Shown one piece after another: positions 1 through 8,042 of a stretch of DNA of 64,000 nt. The notes under the pieces were generated by a model. That model did no database searches, had not been told where the DNA came from, and saw only the letters and a list, made by a program, of their open reading frames with translations. This DNA comes from Microlunatus soli (GTDB lineage: Bacteria > Actinomycetota > Actinomycetes > Propionibacteriales > Propionibacteriaceae), in contig NZ_LT629772.1 in NCBI RefSeq assembly GCF_900105385.1, positions 3,658,001 through 3,722,000 of the forward strand, in the 5' to 3' direction. The position numbers and the translations under genes were made by a program. Positions within the stretch are counted from its first letter, which is position 1. Each line of letters opens with the position of its first letter.

Positions 1-261
1 GGTGATCGTTCTCCCGCCGGCGGAATCGTCGGCGCCGACCGAACCGAGGATCGTTCCGGAGGTGGAACTGAACAGTTTGGGGTTCTTGAGTACGAACTCG
101 CAATCGGCATGCCGGGTGACCGACCAGAACGGGGTGCCGTTGGCCGCCCGGCTCCGGCTCACCGGTTCGTGGCGTCGCAGCTCGGCCCAAAGGTCGTGCG
201 GCGGACCCTGACCGAAGACCTGCGGTGAGTACAGGTCGAGCTCGACCGCGGTCCCGGTCAT
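1..261 (-). CDS. Cytochrome P450, N-terminal part (cut by window edge)
   Basis: The first 87 codons of a P450 that runs off the left edge. I read MTGTAVELDLYSPQVFGQG, then a DLWAELRRHEPV helix, a FWSVTRHADCEFVL strand-helix and a NPKLFSSTSG turn, which is the usual order at the start of bacterial P450s. The I-helix and heme-cysteine loop are outside, so activity cannot be judged. Its ATG overlaps the TGA of the A-PCP gene (ATGA), so the two are translationally coupled. P450s paired with A-PCP didomains (NikQ, NovI, TioI types) hydroxylate the beta carbon of a carrier-bound amino acid. I infer that role here, most likely on tryptophan given the dioxygenase nearby. Confidence 0.85.
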   Translation of the reverse strand, partial: MTGTAVELDLYSPQVFGQGPPHDLWAELRRHEPVSRSRAANGTPFWSVTRHADCEFVLKNPKLFSSTSGTILGSVGADDSAGGRTIT

Positions 262-2066
262 GCCGCGCTCACCTGCAGCGGTGGGACCGCAACGCCCGAG
301 TCGGACGATTCGGTGCGGCGGGACTCGACCAGCTCAGCCAGTTCGGAGACGGTCTGATGACTGAAGAATTCGTGCGCGGCGACGTCGACGCCCTGTTTGC
401 GAAGCTTGCCGAGGAGATCGACGCTGCGCAAGGAATCGCCACCGAGCAGGTAGTAGTTGTCGGCGGTGCCGACCTGATCCAGTCCGAGAGTGTCTGCCCA
501 GGCTTCGCACAGCAGCTCCTCCAGCGGGCTGGCCGGCGCAACGTACTCGTCGAGTTCGGCCATTGCGGCCCGACTCGCCCACGGGTACGGCAATGCCGAT
601 CGATCCGGTTTGCCGTTCGGATCCAGCGGCATCGCATCGAGCACGGTGAACACCGACGGCAGCATGTATTCGGGCAGCCGCTCCAGAAGGTGGCCGCGGA
701 GCACTGAGGCGTTGACCGTGCCGTCGGCAGCGGCGGTGACGAAGGCACCCAGCCGCTTGACGTTGCCCAGGTCGAACACCTGGACCGCGACCTGGCCGAC
801 ATCGGCGTGATCGGCGAGGACCGACTCGATCTCGGCGAGCTCGATCCGGTGACCGCGAATCTTCAGCTGCCGATCAATTCGTCCGCGGAAGCCGAATATG
901 CCGTCCTGGAACGTGCCGCGGTCGCCGCTGCGGTAGCGCCGGGAACCGGGTGCGCCGCTCGGGTCGGGGACGAACCGTTCAGCGGTCAGCCGCGGGTGAT
1001 TGTGGTAACCGCGGGCGACACCGGCGCCGCCGATCAGGATCTCGGCAACCTTCTCGTCGTCTCCGGGCGTGCCGGTGGAGGTCTCGGCAAGCTCCATCGC
1101 GGCGTTGTCCAGCGGCGACCCGATCGGGACGCTGCCGGCGGGGTCGACGCGTTCGGTCGGGCACAGCGAGGCGAAGGTCGTGGTCTCCGTCGGTCCGTAG
1201 GCCGCATACAGCTGTCGTCGTGGCACGCCGGCAGCACGGCCGAACAATTTGGGCGACAGCACGTCACCACCGGTGATCACCGTGCCGACAGCCGACAGGG
1301 CATCCAGATCCTGGTCGACGACCAGATGGAACAGACCGGTGGTGAGGAACAGCCAGTCCGGTCGAACCCTGCGCAGCCGCGATCCGAGCTCGGCGACCGA
1401 CAACCGGGCCGGGAGCACAGCGACCGTACCCCCGGCGGTGAGTGCAGCCCAGATCTCGAAGGTCGCCGCATCGAATGCGGTCGGCGCAAGGTGCGCCACG
1501 GTCTCCCCGGGGCCGACAGCGATCCTGTGGTCGGACAGCAGCGCATCGATATTGCGATGCGAAACGACAACACCCTTGGGGCGCCCGGTCGATCCCGACG
1601 TGTACATCAGGTAGGCAGCATTGTCCGGGTCGGCTTCGCAGTCGGCACGCAGCCGGTCGGGTACCGATGCTGCGGCACCGTCGGCCTCCAGCGACCTGAG
1701 GCTGATCGCATCCGCCGGCTCGTCCGGTCCGGGACCGATCCGGACTCGGCAGCCGGCGTCGGTCCGGAGCAGGTCCTTGCGTGCATCGGGGTAGCTCGGG
1801 TCGACCGGCACATAGCAGCCGCCCGCCTTCAACACGGCCAGGAATGCGGTGATCGCGGCGGCGCCGCGGGGCAGCTCGACAGCGACCCGGTCCTCCGGCC
1901 CGATCCCGGTGGCACGCAAGCGGGCAGCGAGTGCCTCGGCTCTCCCGTCGAGCTCGGCGTAGCTGATCTCGGTCAGATCGTCATCGACGACGGCTGCCCG
2001 GGCCGGGAAGCGGGCTGCCCAATCGGCGAACTGCTGGTGGATCGGGGTTGTTGGCTCCGTGGTCAT
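258..2066 (-). CDS. NRPS adenylation-carrier (A-PCP) didomain protein
   Basis: A 602-residue free-standing NRPS loading protein. It has an adenylation domain, with TSGSTGRPKG as P-loop, AYGPTETT and QLKIRGHRIE with the late catalytic lysine region. A peptidyl-carrier domain ends with LGGDSLRS, where Ser545 is the phosphopantetheine site. There is no condensation or thioesterase domain. The acidic residue that binds the substrate amino group is present in FDAATFEIW, so the substrate is an alpha-amino acid rather than an aryl acid. A hand alignment to GrsA gives pocket residues D-A-F-G-I-G-A-T-F, which is hydrophobic but not one I can assign. The start is the ATG after GGGAGG rather than upstream in-frame codons. 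It overlaps the P450 start by ATGA. Likely role: tether an amino acid, probably tryptophan, for beta-hydroxylation. No MbtH partner is seen in the window. Confidence 0.9.
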   Translation of the reverse strand: MTTEPTTPIHQQFADWAARFPARAAVVDDDLTEISYAELDGRAEALAARLRATGIGPEDRVAVELPRGAAAITAFLAVLKAGGCYVPVDPSYPDARKDLLRTDAGCRVRIGPGPDEPADAISLRSLEADGAAASVPDRLRADCEADPDNAAYLMYTSGSTGRPKGVVVSHRNIDALLSDHRIAVGPGETVAHLAPTAFDAATFEIWAALTAGGTVAVLPARLSVAELGSRLRRVRPDWLFLTTGLFHLVVDQDLDALSAVGTVITGGDVLSPKLFGRAAGVPRRQLYAAYGPTETTTFASLCPTERVDPAGSVPIGSPLDNAAMELAETSTGTPGDDEKVAEILIGGAGVARGYHNHPRLTAERFVPDPSGAPGSRRYRSGDRGTFQDGIFGFRGRIDRQLKIRGHRIELAEIESVLADHADVGQVAVQVFDLGNVKRLGAFVTAAADGTVNASVLRGHLLERLPEYMLPSVFTVLDAMPLDPNGKPDRSALPYPWASRAAMAELDEYVAPASPLEELLCEAWADTLGLDQVGTADNYYLLGGDSLRSVDLLGKLRKQGVDVAAHEFFSHQTVSELAELVESRRTESSDSGVAVPPLQVSAA

Positions 2067-2304
2067 TGTTGTGCCTCCCGTGCTGCCGTGCTCATCGGTG
2101 ACCGGGCACAACCGTGATGATCGGGTGTTGCGCTGGCCGATCGCGCCGGTCGGTGTGGAGTCAATGTCAGCCAGTGCGACGTCCGGCGGCAAGGCCGGCC
2201 GAAGGATTCCGGAAGGGCGGCGCGGATCGCCGCGGTCCGATGCCTGACGCCCTGGAAGCTTCGGGAAAGAGTTCTCCCACGGTGGCCGGCGGCGAGGTCT
2301 GCTG
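2067..2304. promoter_or_regulatory. Divergent intergenic region
   Basis: This 238-bp gap lies between the start of the minus-strand A-PCP/P450 unit and the plus-strand SDR/aminotransferase/dioxygenase unit. Both transcripts must start here. The Shine-Dalgarno for the minus gene (GGGAGG) lies at about 2073-2078. The one for the SDR (GGCGAGG) is at 2291-2297. I do not see a convincing palindromic operator. Confidence 0.5.
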
Positions 2305-3069
2305 GTGATCATGCAGTCCGCATACTCCAGTGAGTCCGCGCGACGCTATCTCGTCACTGGTGCGGGAAGCGGGATCGGCCGGGCCATCGCCGCCGGGTTG
2401 GCCGAGTCGGGGGCAACGGTGATCGCCGTCGGTCGCCGCCGCGCTCCGTTGGCCGATCTCGCTGCTCAGCATCCCACGGTGGTGCCGATGCCGGCCGATG
2501 TCACCGACCCGGCGACTCCGAGCCGGCTCGCTGCTGCCGTACGGTCCGATCCGGGACGGCTGGACGGGCTGGTGAACTGTGCGGGGCTTGCCCGCTTCGC
2601 AGCGCTGCCGGACGCAGGGCTGGACCAGTTGGATGCGATGTACGCGGTGAATCTGCGCGCCCCGGTAGCACTGACGCAGGCGTTGCTGACTCCGCTGCGG
2701 CGCGCCACCGGATGTGTCCTGAATGTCAGCTCGATCGGTGGCGTCCTGGCGATGCCGGGACGTGCACTCTACGGCGCCACGAAGGCGGCGTTGAATTCGC
2801 TGACCCGATCGTTGGCCCATGAGTTGGCACCGCAGATCCGGGTGAATGCCCTGGTGCCCGGTGCTGTGGACACCCCGATGTACGACGATCTCGGGCTGGA
2901 CGATCCACAGACCGAAGAGCTCCGGGCCGGCCTGCTGTCCAGCACGCCGATGGGCAGGTTCGGCACGCCGGAGGAGGTCGCCCGGTGGGCAGACCTGATC
3001 CTGGACCCCGATCGCTCGGGATGGATGACCGGAGCCCTGCTCACTGTCGATGGCGGACGCAGCAGTTGA
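2305..3069 (+). CDS. Classical short-chain dehydrogenase/reductase
   Basis: A 254-residue NAD(P)-dependent SDR. The Rossmann motif TGAGSGIG is near residue 18, followed by NCAG, the catalytic Ser in NVSSIGG and YGATK as the Tyr/Lys pair, and a C-terminal substrate loop ending in LTVDGG. Length and motifs are normal for the family. GTG at 2305 is preferred over ATG at 2311 because GGCGAGG sits 7 nt before it. It is the first gene of a three-gene plus-strand unit with the aminotransferase and dioxygenase. In a quinaldate-type pathway a ketone reduction at the future C4 is needed before the ring is aromatised without an oxygen there. That would suit this enzyme, but it is inference. Confidence 0.88.
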   Translation: MIMQSAYSSESARRYLVTGAGSGIGRAIAAGLAESGATVIAVGRRRAPLADLAAQHPTVVPMPADVTDPATPSRLAAAVRSDPGRLDGLVNCAGLARFAALPDAGLDQLDAMYAVNLRAPVALTQALLTPLRRATGCVLNVSSIGGVLAMPGRALYGATKAALNSLTRSLAHELAPQIRVNALVPGAVDTPMYDDLGLDDPQTEELRAGLLSSTPMGRFGTPEEVARWADLILDPDRSGWMTGALLTVDGGRSS

Positions 3070-3104
3070 CCCCGTAAAGCTGATCCGATGAAAGGTGATC
3101 TGTG

Positions 3105-4349
3105 ATGTTGACCGAGACCTCGGAGCGTCGGCCACCGGCCGCGGCAGTGCCGGCTTCCAGCCTGCATGCGGCGTTCCGCAGCGCCGAGCAGTGGGAGAGC
3201 CGACACGGGCGTCGGGCGATCAAGCTGCAGGTCGGCGAACCGGCCTATCCGATGCCTACCGCGGTCCGGGAGGCGATGGCAGCGGCTGTCCGGGCCGGCG
3301 ACTGCGCCTACACCAGTGCCGAAGGCAGCGTGACGCTGCGGGACGCCCTTGCTGCCCGACTGAACGGGCACGGCCTGGACACCGACCCCGAGCGCGTCTT
3401 CGTCACGCCAGGGTCCTGCCAGGGGCTGTGGGCAGTGCTCACCTCCATCGTGACTCCGGGTGCCGCTGTGCTGATCCCGGAGTTGCATTGGCCGATCTAC
3501 CGACAGCAGGCGATCCTGACCGGCTTCACGCCGATCGGCTACCCGCTGCGGGCCGACTACACCCCCGATCCCGACGGGATCGCCGCGGCAGCGGCATCGA
3601 TCGCCGCGCCGGGCGGCGGGACGGACGGCGACCGGCCGACTCGGGTGGCGGCGATCATCGTGAACTCTCCGGCCAATCCGACCGGTGCGATCACCCCGGT
3701 CGACGATCTGGCCCGGATCCTGGAACTGGCCGATCGTCACGACTGGGCCGTGATCAGCGACGAGGCTTACCAGGACTTCGTCTACCGTGGCCGACACAGC
3801 AGCACCGCGGCGTTGGAGGCAGATCGGCAACCGGCGGCTCGGCGGGTGTTCTCCACCTTCAGCTTCTCCAAGAGTCATGCCATGACCGGGTGCAGGGTCG
3901 GTTACGTCACCGCCCCCGACAGCACCCGCGCCGATGTCCTGCGAAGGGTCCAGGAATCCTGCATCATCGCGCCGCCGACGCCGGCCCAGCGGGGGGCGAT
4001 GGCAGGACTGGCCACCGACCGTGAGGTCGAGGCCAATGCCACTCACGTCCACGACAACCTCGCCGCGGTCGCCGGCCGACTCAGCGCGGCGGGCATGGTG
4101 AACAACGTCCCGGCCGGCGGCTGGTACGCGCTGCTCGACGTCACCGAGAGCGGATTGGATGCCGGCCGGTTCGCCGAACGCCTGCTGGAGGACGCGGGCG
4201 TCGCGGTTGCCCCGGCGGCAGCATTCGCCCTCCCCGGCGACGACCGGTCGAGCAAACTGATCCGGATCTCGCTGGCGGGCGATCGGGCCGAGCTGACCGC
4301 GGGAGTCGATGCGATCATCGCCCAGCATCGCGCCGGAGGTGTCCGGTGA
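3105..4349 (+). CDS. PLP-dependent class I/II aminotransferase
   Basis: A 414-residue fold-type I aminotransferase. NSPANPTGA and DEAYQDFVYRG hold the PLP-binding Asn and Asp, and FSFSKSHAMTGCRVGY holds the Schiff-base lysine (about K256). The family transfers amino groups from amino acids and includes kynurenine aminotransferases. The ATG at 3105 is chosen over GTG 3102 because AAAGGTG lies 7 nt upstream of it. Its TGA overlaps the GTG of the dioxygenase. With a tryptophan dioxygenase next door and no kynureninase in view, the probable substrate is (beta-hydroxy)kynurenine, whose alpha-keto product closes on its own to a quinoline-2-carboxylate. In thiocoraline the corresponding enzyme is TioG (from memory). 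Confidence 0.87.
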   Translation: MLTETSERRPPAAAVPASSLHAAFRSAEQWESRHGRRAIKLQVGEPAYPMPTAVREAMAAAVRAGDCAYTSAEGSVTLRDALAARLNGHGLDTDPERVFVTPGSCQGLWAVLTSIVTPGAAVLIPELHWPIYRQQAILTGFTPIGYPLRADYTPDPDGIAAAAASIAAPGGGTDGDRPTRVAAIIVNSPANPTGAITPVDDLARILELADRHDWAVISDEAYQDFVYRGRHSSTAALEADRQPAARRVFSTFSFSKSHAMTGCRVGYVTAPDSTRADVLRRVQESCIIAPPTPAQRGAMAGLATDREVEANATHVHDNLAAVAGRLSAAGMVNNVPAGGWYALLDVTESGLDAGRFAERLLEDAGVAVAPAAAFALPGDDRSSKLIRISLAGDRAELTAGVDAIIAQHRAGGVR

Positions 4350-5068
4350 CCGCGCTGACCTACGCCAGCTACCTGCGGCTGGCCGAATTGCTCGAGTTGC
4401 AGCAGCTGCGGGCTGCAGCGGCGTCGCCGGCGGTGCGCGGCGCAGAACACCTCTTCATCGTCGCTCATCAGGCCTCCGAGCTGTGGGTTCGACAGCTGTT
4501 GACGGACCTGGAGCATGCGGCCTCGGCACTGGAGGGCGACGACCCCGACACGACGGCGGAGTTCCTGCGCCGGATGGTTGCGGTGGGAGGACTTCTGCGT
4601 GCGCACCTCGATGTCCTCGGCACCATGCCGGGGCATCGGTTCGCCGACTTCCGTGGCGAGCTCGGCACCGCCTCCGGTGCTCAGTCCCGGCAGTTTCGTC
4701 AGCTCGACAGTGCGCTCGGGCTGCGGCGGGATCACTGCCGGCTGATGATCGCCTTGCAGTCCACCTGTGACCGGCATCGGGTGACGTTGACCGGGCTGCT
4801 GTCCGGCGGTGCCGACGGTGCGCCGCCGGCACTGTGCGAGGTCGCCCGACTGATGGTCGACGTGGCGCGCAGCATCTGGCAGTGGAAGGTCGGCCACCTG
4901 CAGTTGGTCGCCGGCATGCTGGGCACCGACTGCACCGGAACCGGTGGATCCTCCGGCACCGGTTACCTCGGCAACCGGTTGGATCTTCCCTTCCCGGAGC
5001 TGTTCGAGGCACTGTCCGCTGTGCAACGGCCGGGTTCGACCCTGGAGACGTCCTCGCAGCCGGCCTGA
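4346..5068 (+). CDS. Tryptophan 2,3-dioxygenase family heme enzyme
   Basis: A 240-residue member of the tryptophan 2,3-dioxygenase family. FIVAHQASELW contains the active-site His (H41), RFADFRGEL and SGAQSRQFRQL match the substrate-carboxylate region, H184 in KVGHLQLV is the expected heme ligand, and TGTGGSSG (197-204) is the family's substrate loop. It is somewhat shorter than housekeeping enzymes (about 280). The GTG start overlaps the aminotransferase stop (GTGA) and has GGAGG 6 nt upstream. The family opens the indole ring to N-formylkynurenine. Homologues in thiocoraline (TioF) and echinomycin clusters act on (beta-hydroxy)tryptophan. The surrounding NRPS/P450 genes point to such a biosynthetic role rather than tryptophan catabolism. 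Confidence 0.9.
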   Translation: MTALTYASYLRLAELLELQQLRAAAASPAVRGAEHLFIVAHQASELWVRQLLTDLEHAASALEGDDPDTTAEFLRRMVAVGGLLRAHLDVLGTMPGHRFADFRGELGTASGAQSRQFRQLDSALGLRRDHCRLMIALQSTCDRHRVTLTGLLSGGADGAPPALCEVARLMVDVARSIWQWKVGHLQLVAGMLGTDCTGTGGSSGTGYLGNRLDLPFPELFEALSAVQRPGSTLETSSQPA

Positions 5069-5079
5069 AGGCGAAGCGA

Positions 5080-5121
5080 AGCCCTGCCGGGTCGCTGGTC
5101 GACAGCGACACCGGCAGGGCT
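5080..5121. terminator. Bidirectional hairpin between convergent genes
   Basis: Two stacked stems: AGCCCTGCCGG pairs with CCGGCAGGGCT (11 bp), and inside it GTCGCTG pairs with CAGCGAC. It sits between the end of the dioxygenase (plus) and the end of the P450 (minus), so it can terminate both transcripts. A short T run follows on the plus strand. Confidence 0.75.
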
Positions 5122-5129
5122 TTGGTCGG

Positions 5130-6386
5130 TCAGCCTGCCAATCGGACGGGCAGCGTCCGCAGCTGCCGGAAGAACGGAGTGGGCATCCATTGCAATTGAT
5201 CGGTGTCGAGGGCGATGTCGGGGAACCGCTCGAACATCATCGGGACCGCGATCCTGGCCTCCATCTTCGCCAACGGTGCGCCGATGCAGCGATGCAGCCC
5301 GGCACCGAATCCGAGATGGCTCCGGCCTTCGCGCGCGACGTCGAAGCGGTCCGGGTGATCGAAACGTCCCGGATCCCGATTGGCCGACTGCAGGAGTGCG
5401 GCCACCACGGACTGGGCAGGGATCAGTTGACCGGCATATTCGACGTCCTCGGTGGTGATCGCCAGCGAGATCCCGGCCGGGCCCTCGAAACGCAGGACCT
5501 CGTCGATCGCGTCACCCCAGCGTTCCGGCTCGGACTGCACCGCGGCCAGCTGCTCGGGATGGGTGATCATCAGCATCATCGATGTCGACAGCAGTCCGAC
5601 GGTCGTCTCGTGCCCGGCAACCAGCAGATTGAACGTGAGTCCGACGAGTTCGTCGGCGGAGAGCTGTTGATCATTGTCGGTCGCTTCGATCATGGCCGAG
5701 AGCAGGTCGTCACCCGGATCGATGCGCTTCCGGCGGACGAGACCCTGGAAGTATTCCACCAGGCGATGCTGGGACTCCCGCAGCCGATCGGCGGCCGCTT
5801 GGCCGCCGCCCGACATCATCAGCCCGTCCATCCAGCGCCGGAACTCCGGTCGCTCCCGGTTGGGGATGCCGAGCAGTCGGCAGATCACGGTCAGCGGCAA
5901 CGCGAATCCGAGCGCCGGAACGAGATCGACCTGGGGTCGACCGGTCATGGCGTCCATCAGCCGCTGCACCAGTTCTGCGACCGACTCCTCCAGATCTCGG
6001 ACGCGTCGGCTGGTGAATGCCGACTGCACGAGCTTGCGCATCCGGGTGTGGTCCGGTGGGTCGAGGGTGAGCAGGTTCTGGTTGGTGGCGATATCGGTGC
6101 TGCCGGTGTAGGCCAGAACCTCGTCCGGTGCGTTCCGCAGGTCCCTGCTCATCCTGCGATCGGTGAGTGCGGCCGACACATCGTCGAACCGGACCAGTAG
6201 CCACATGTCGAATCCATGCGGGGACCGGACCTTGGTCACCGGCGTGTTTGCGCGCAGTTGTGCGTAGGTCGGGTACGGATCACGGATGAAGTCCAGCGAG
6301 AACAACGAGGCGGATTCCGGCGGCTGTTGCCCGGTGGTCATCGGCTCGTTCTTCGCGTCGGTCGTCAATGTCATGCTGGGGCTCAT
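5130..6386 (-). CDS. Cytochrome P450
   Basis: A complete 418-residue soluble bacterial P450. The I-helix has AGHETT, the K-helix ExxR is in DEVLRFEGP, and the heme loop is HLGFGAGLHRCIG with the axial cysteine. ALLQSANRDPGRF is the typical meander region. The start is the ATG that overlaps the hydrolase TGA (ATGA). In-frame ATGs at 6374 and 6341 are alternatives. It belongs to a minus-strand pair with the secreted hydrolase and ends convergently with the dioxygenase. As a second P450 in this locus it is probably a tailoring oxidase, since the P450 coupled to the A-PCP gene is the better candidate for beta-hydroxylation. Confidence 0.9.
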   Translation of the reverse strand: MSPSMTLTTDAKNEPMTTGQQPPESASLFSLDFIRDPYPTYAQLRANTPVTKVRSPHGFDMWLLVRFDDVSAALTDRRMSRDLRNAPDEVLAYTGSTDIATNQNLLTLDPPDHTRMRKLVQSAFTSRRVRDLEESVAELVQRLMDAMTGRPQVDLVPALGFALPLTVICRLLGIPNRERPEFRRWMDGLMMSGGGQAAADRLRESQHRLVEYFQGLVRRKRIDPGDDLLSAMIEATDNDQQLSADELVGLTFNLLVAGHETTVGLLSTSMMLMITHPEQLAAVQSEPERWGDAIDEVLRFEGPAGISLAITTEDVEYAGQLIPAQSVVAALLQSANRDPGRFDHPDRFDVAREGRSHLGFGAGLHRCIGAPLAKMEARIAVPMMFERFPDIALDTDQLQWMPTPFFRQLRTLPVRLAG

Positions 6387-7915
6387 TTCGTCGGAAGGGG
6401 AACGCTGCAGCTGGCACGCCGGGGGACGGCGCGACCGAGGAAGAAGTCGGCGACCTCGCTGTCCACACACGGCGTCTTTCCGAGCTGCATATGACCCGAG
6501 CCCGCTACCTGAATGCTCGCCGCGTGCGCACGGTTGCGGACCCGTACAGCTCCGGAGGCCGGCGCCAGCGGGTCGTCGGTTCCGATCACGACCAGTGTCC
6601 GGCCGGTGCCGGTATGGGTCCACGGTCCGTCATTGCGGTCGACCGGTTCGGCCGGCCACTGCCGGCACTTCAGCTGGCCGTAGCCGAACATCGAGCCGAA
6701 GTGCGGTGACACCCTGGAGGCGGCACGTAGCTGCCGGTCGTAGGCACGCAGATCCTCCGGAAGCCTCTTGTCCAGGCAGGCGTGCGACAGGAACTCGGCC
6801 AGAACGGTGTTCTCACCGTGTTGCAACGGAGCGAGCGGCAACGGTTGGGATTCCATCGCAGCAAGGGTTTTCGCCAGGTCGGGCCACGCGCTGGGGAAGA
6901 TCAACTGGCCGAGCACGTACTGCAGCAGATTGCCGCCGGTGACGATGTCGTCGCGCTCGGGATGAGCCTTCCGGTTGTCCTCCATCCGCATCACCAGACG
7001 CTCGAACGCCTGTCGCGGGTCGTCGCCGCCGAAACTGCAGGACTGCGGATTGTCGGCACACCAGCTCAGGAACGTCTGGAGTGTGTGCTCGGACGCGACC
7101 ATCTGGTCCCGATCGAATCGCAACGGGTGGTTCATGTACTCGGAGATGTCCAACGGCGAGTCCAGGACCATCGCGCCGACCCGGTCGGGGAACCGGTCGG
7201 CGTACTCCTGGCCCAACAAGGTCCCGTTCGAAACCCCGATGTAGCGCAACCGTTGCTCGCCGAGCGCGGTCCGGACGATATCCAGGTCACGCGCGTCAGC
7301 GGTTGTGCTGAGGTACGGCAGGATCGAGCCGCTGCGCTCCTGACAGCGCTGGGTGATCTTGGTCGCCTCGGCAAGCCTGGTCGGCCGATCGGCCGTGGAC
7401 TGGAACGCCGGGATCGGTGCTTCGATGGCACGATCCTGTTCGTGCGTCGTGCAGCGAACCGCCGGAACGCTCTGTCCGGTGCCGCGGGTGTCGACCCCGA
7501 CGATGTCGAACTGTTTGTTCAACCGGCCGAACAGCTGCTGCCCGTACTGCGACACGAAGGCGGTCCCGCCGCCGGCCTGGGTCCCCGCATTCACCACAAT
7601 GGTGCCGCGGCTCGCCCCAGTTGCCGGATGTCTCACCAGCGCCAGGCCGATCGTGCGACCCTCCGGATGATCATGGTCCAACGGCACCGGCAGCCTCGCA
7701 CATTGCGGTGTGGACCCGGCATCGGTGGCGGTGCCGGCCGTCGCAGGGCAACTCTGCCAGGAGATCGGCGCCGCCGGTCTCGGTTCTGCCGATGCCTGGT
7801 CGGCATGAGGTGTGGCGGACAGGGCAGGGATGATCAGAGCGGCGATGGCGGCAGCGACCGGGATTCCCGGGAACACCGACGGCGACAACGAATGCTTCGA
7901 CCGGATGGAGCGCAT
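6383..7915 (-). CDS. Secreted alpha/beta-hydrolase of the tripeptidyl-aminopeptidase (TAP) type
   Basis: A 510-residue exported hydrolase. A basic N-terminus and a hydrophobic stretch (about residues 18-33) form a signal peptide. VDTRGTGQS is the oxyanion region, the nucleophile elbow is GVSNGTLLG (most relatives have GxSYG), the acid is in GTDDPLAP and the His is in GSGHMQLG. Two C-terminal cysteines fit the TAP-like C-terminal domain. GGAGGAAAC precedes the ATG. Family members cleave N-terminal tripeptides or act on small esters and amides. Being stop-start coupled to a P450 inside an NRPS locus, it may mature, activate or inactivate the product outside the cell, but a general peptidase role is equally possible. 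Confidence 0.85.
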   Translation of the reverse strand: MRSIRSKHSLSPSVFPGIPVAAAIAALIIPALSATPHADQASAEPRPAAPISWQSCPATAGTATDAGSTPQCARLPVPLDHDHPEGRTIGLALVRHPATGASRGTIVVNAGTQAGGGTAFVSQYGQQLFGRLNKQFDIVGVDTRGTGQSVPAVRCTTHEQDRAIEAPIPAFQSTADRPTRLAEATKITQRCQERSGSILPYLSTTADARDLDIVRTALGEQRLRYIGVSNGTLLGQEYADRFPDRVGAMVLDSPLDISEYMNHPLRFDRDQMVASEHTLQTFLSWCADNPQSCSFGGDDPRQAFERLVMRMEDNRKAHPERDDIVTGGNLLQYVLGQLIFPSAWPDLAKTLAAMESQPLPLAPLQHGENTVLAEFLSHACLDKRLPEDLRAYDRQLRAASRVSPHFGSMFGYGQLKCRQWPAEPVDRNDGPWTHTGTGRTLVVIGTDDPLAPASGAVRVRNRAHAASIQVAGSGHMQLGKTPCVDSEVADFFLGRAVPRRASCSVPLPTK

Positions 7916-8042
7916 GTTTCCTCCGTTGCTGGGCGGTCTCGACGCCCGCCACGCTAGGAAACCTGCGCCGGTGGCTCGACAGTTCTGTGTCGATCCTGTC
8001 TGCTGCTCCCGAGTGCGGTCGCGTGAGTTCAGCGCGGGAGGT

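Noticed and set aside
4346-5068. Catabolic kynurenine operon
   Set aside because: No kynureninase, and the dioxygenase is translationally coupled to an aminotransferase among NRPS/P450 genes.
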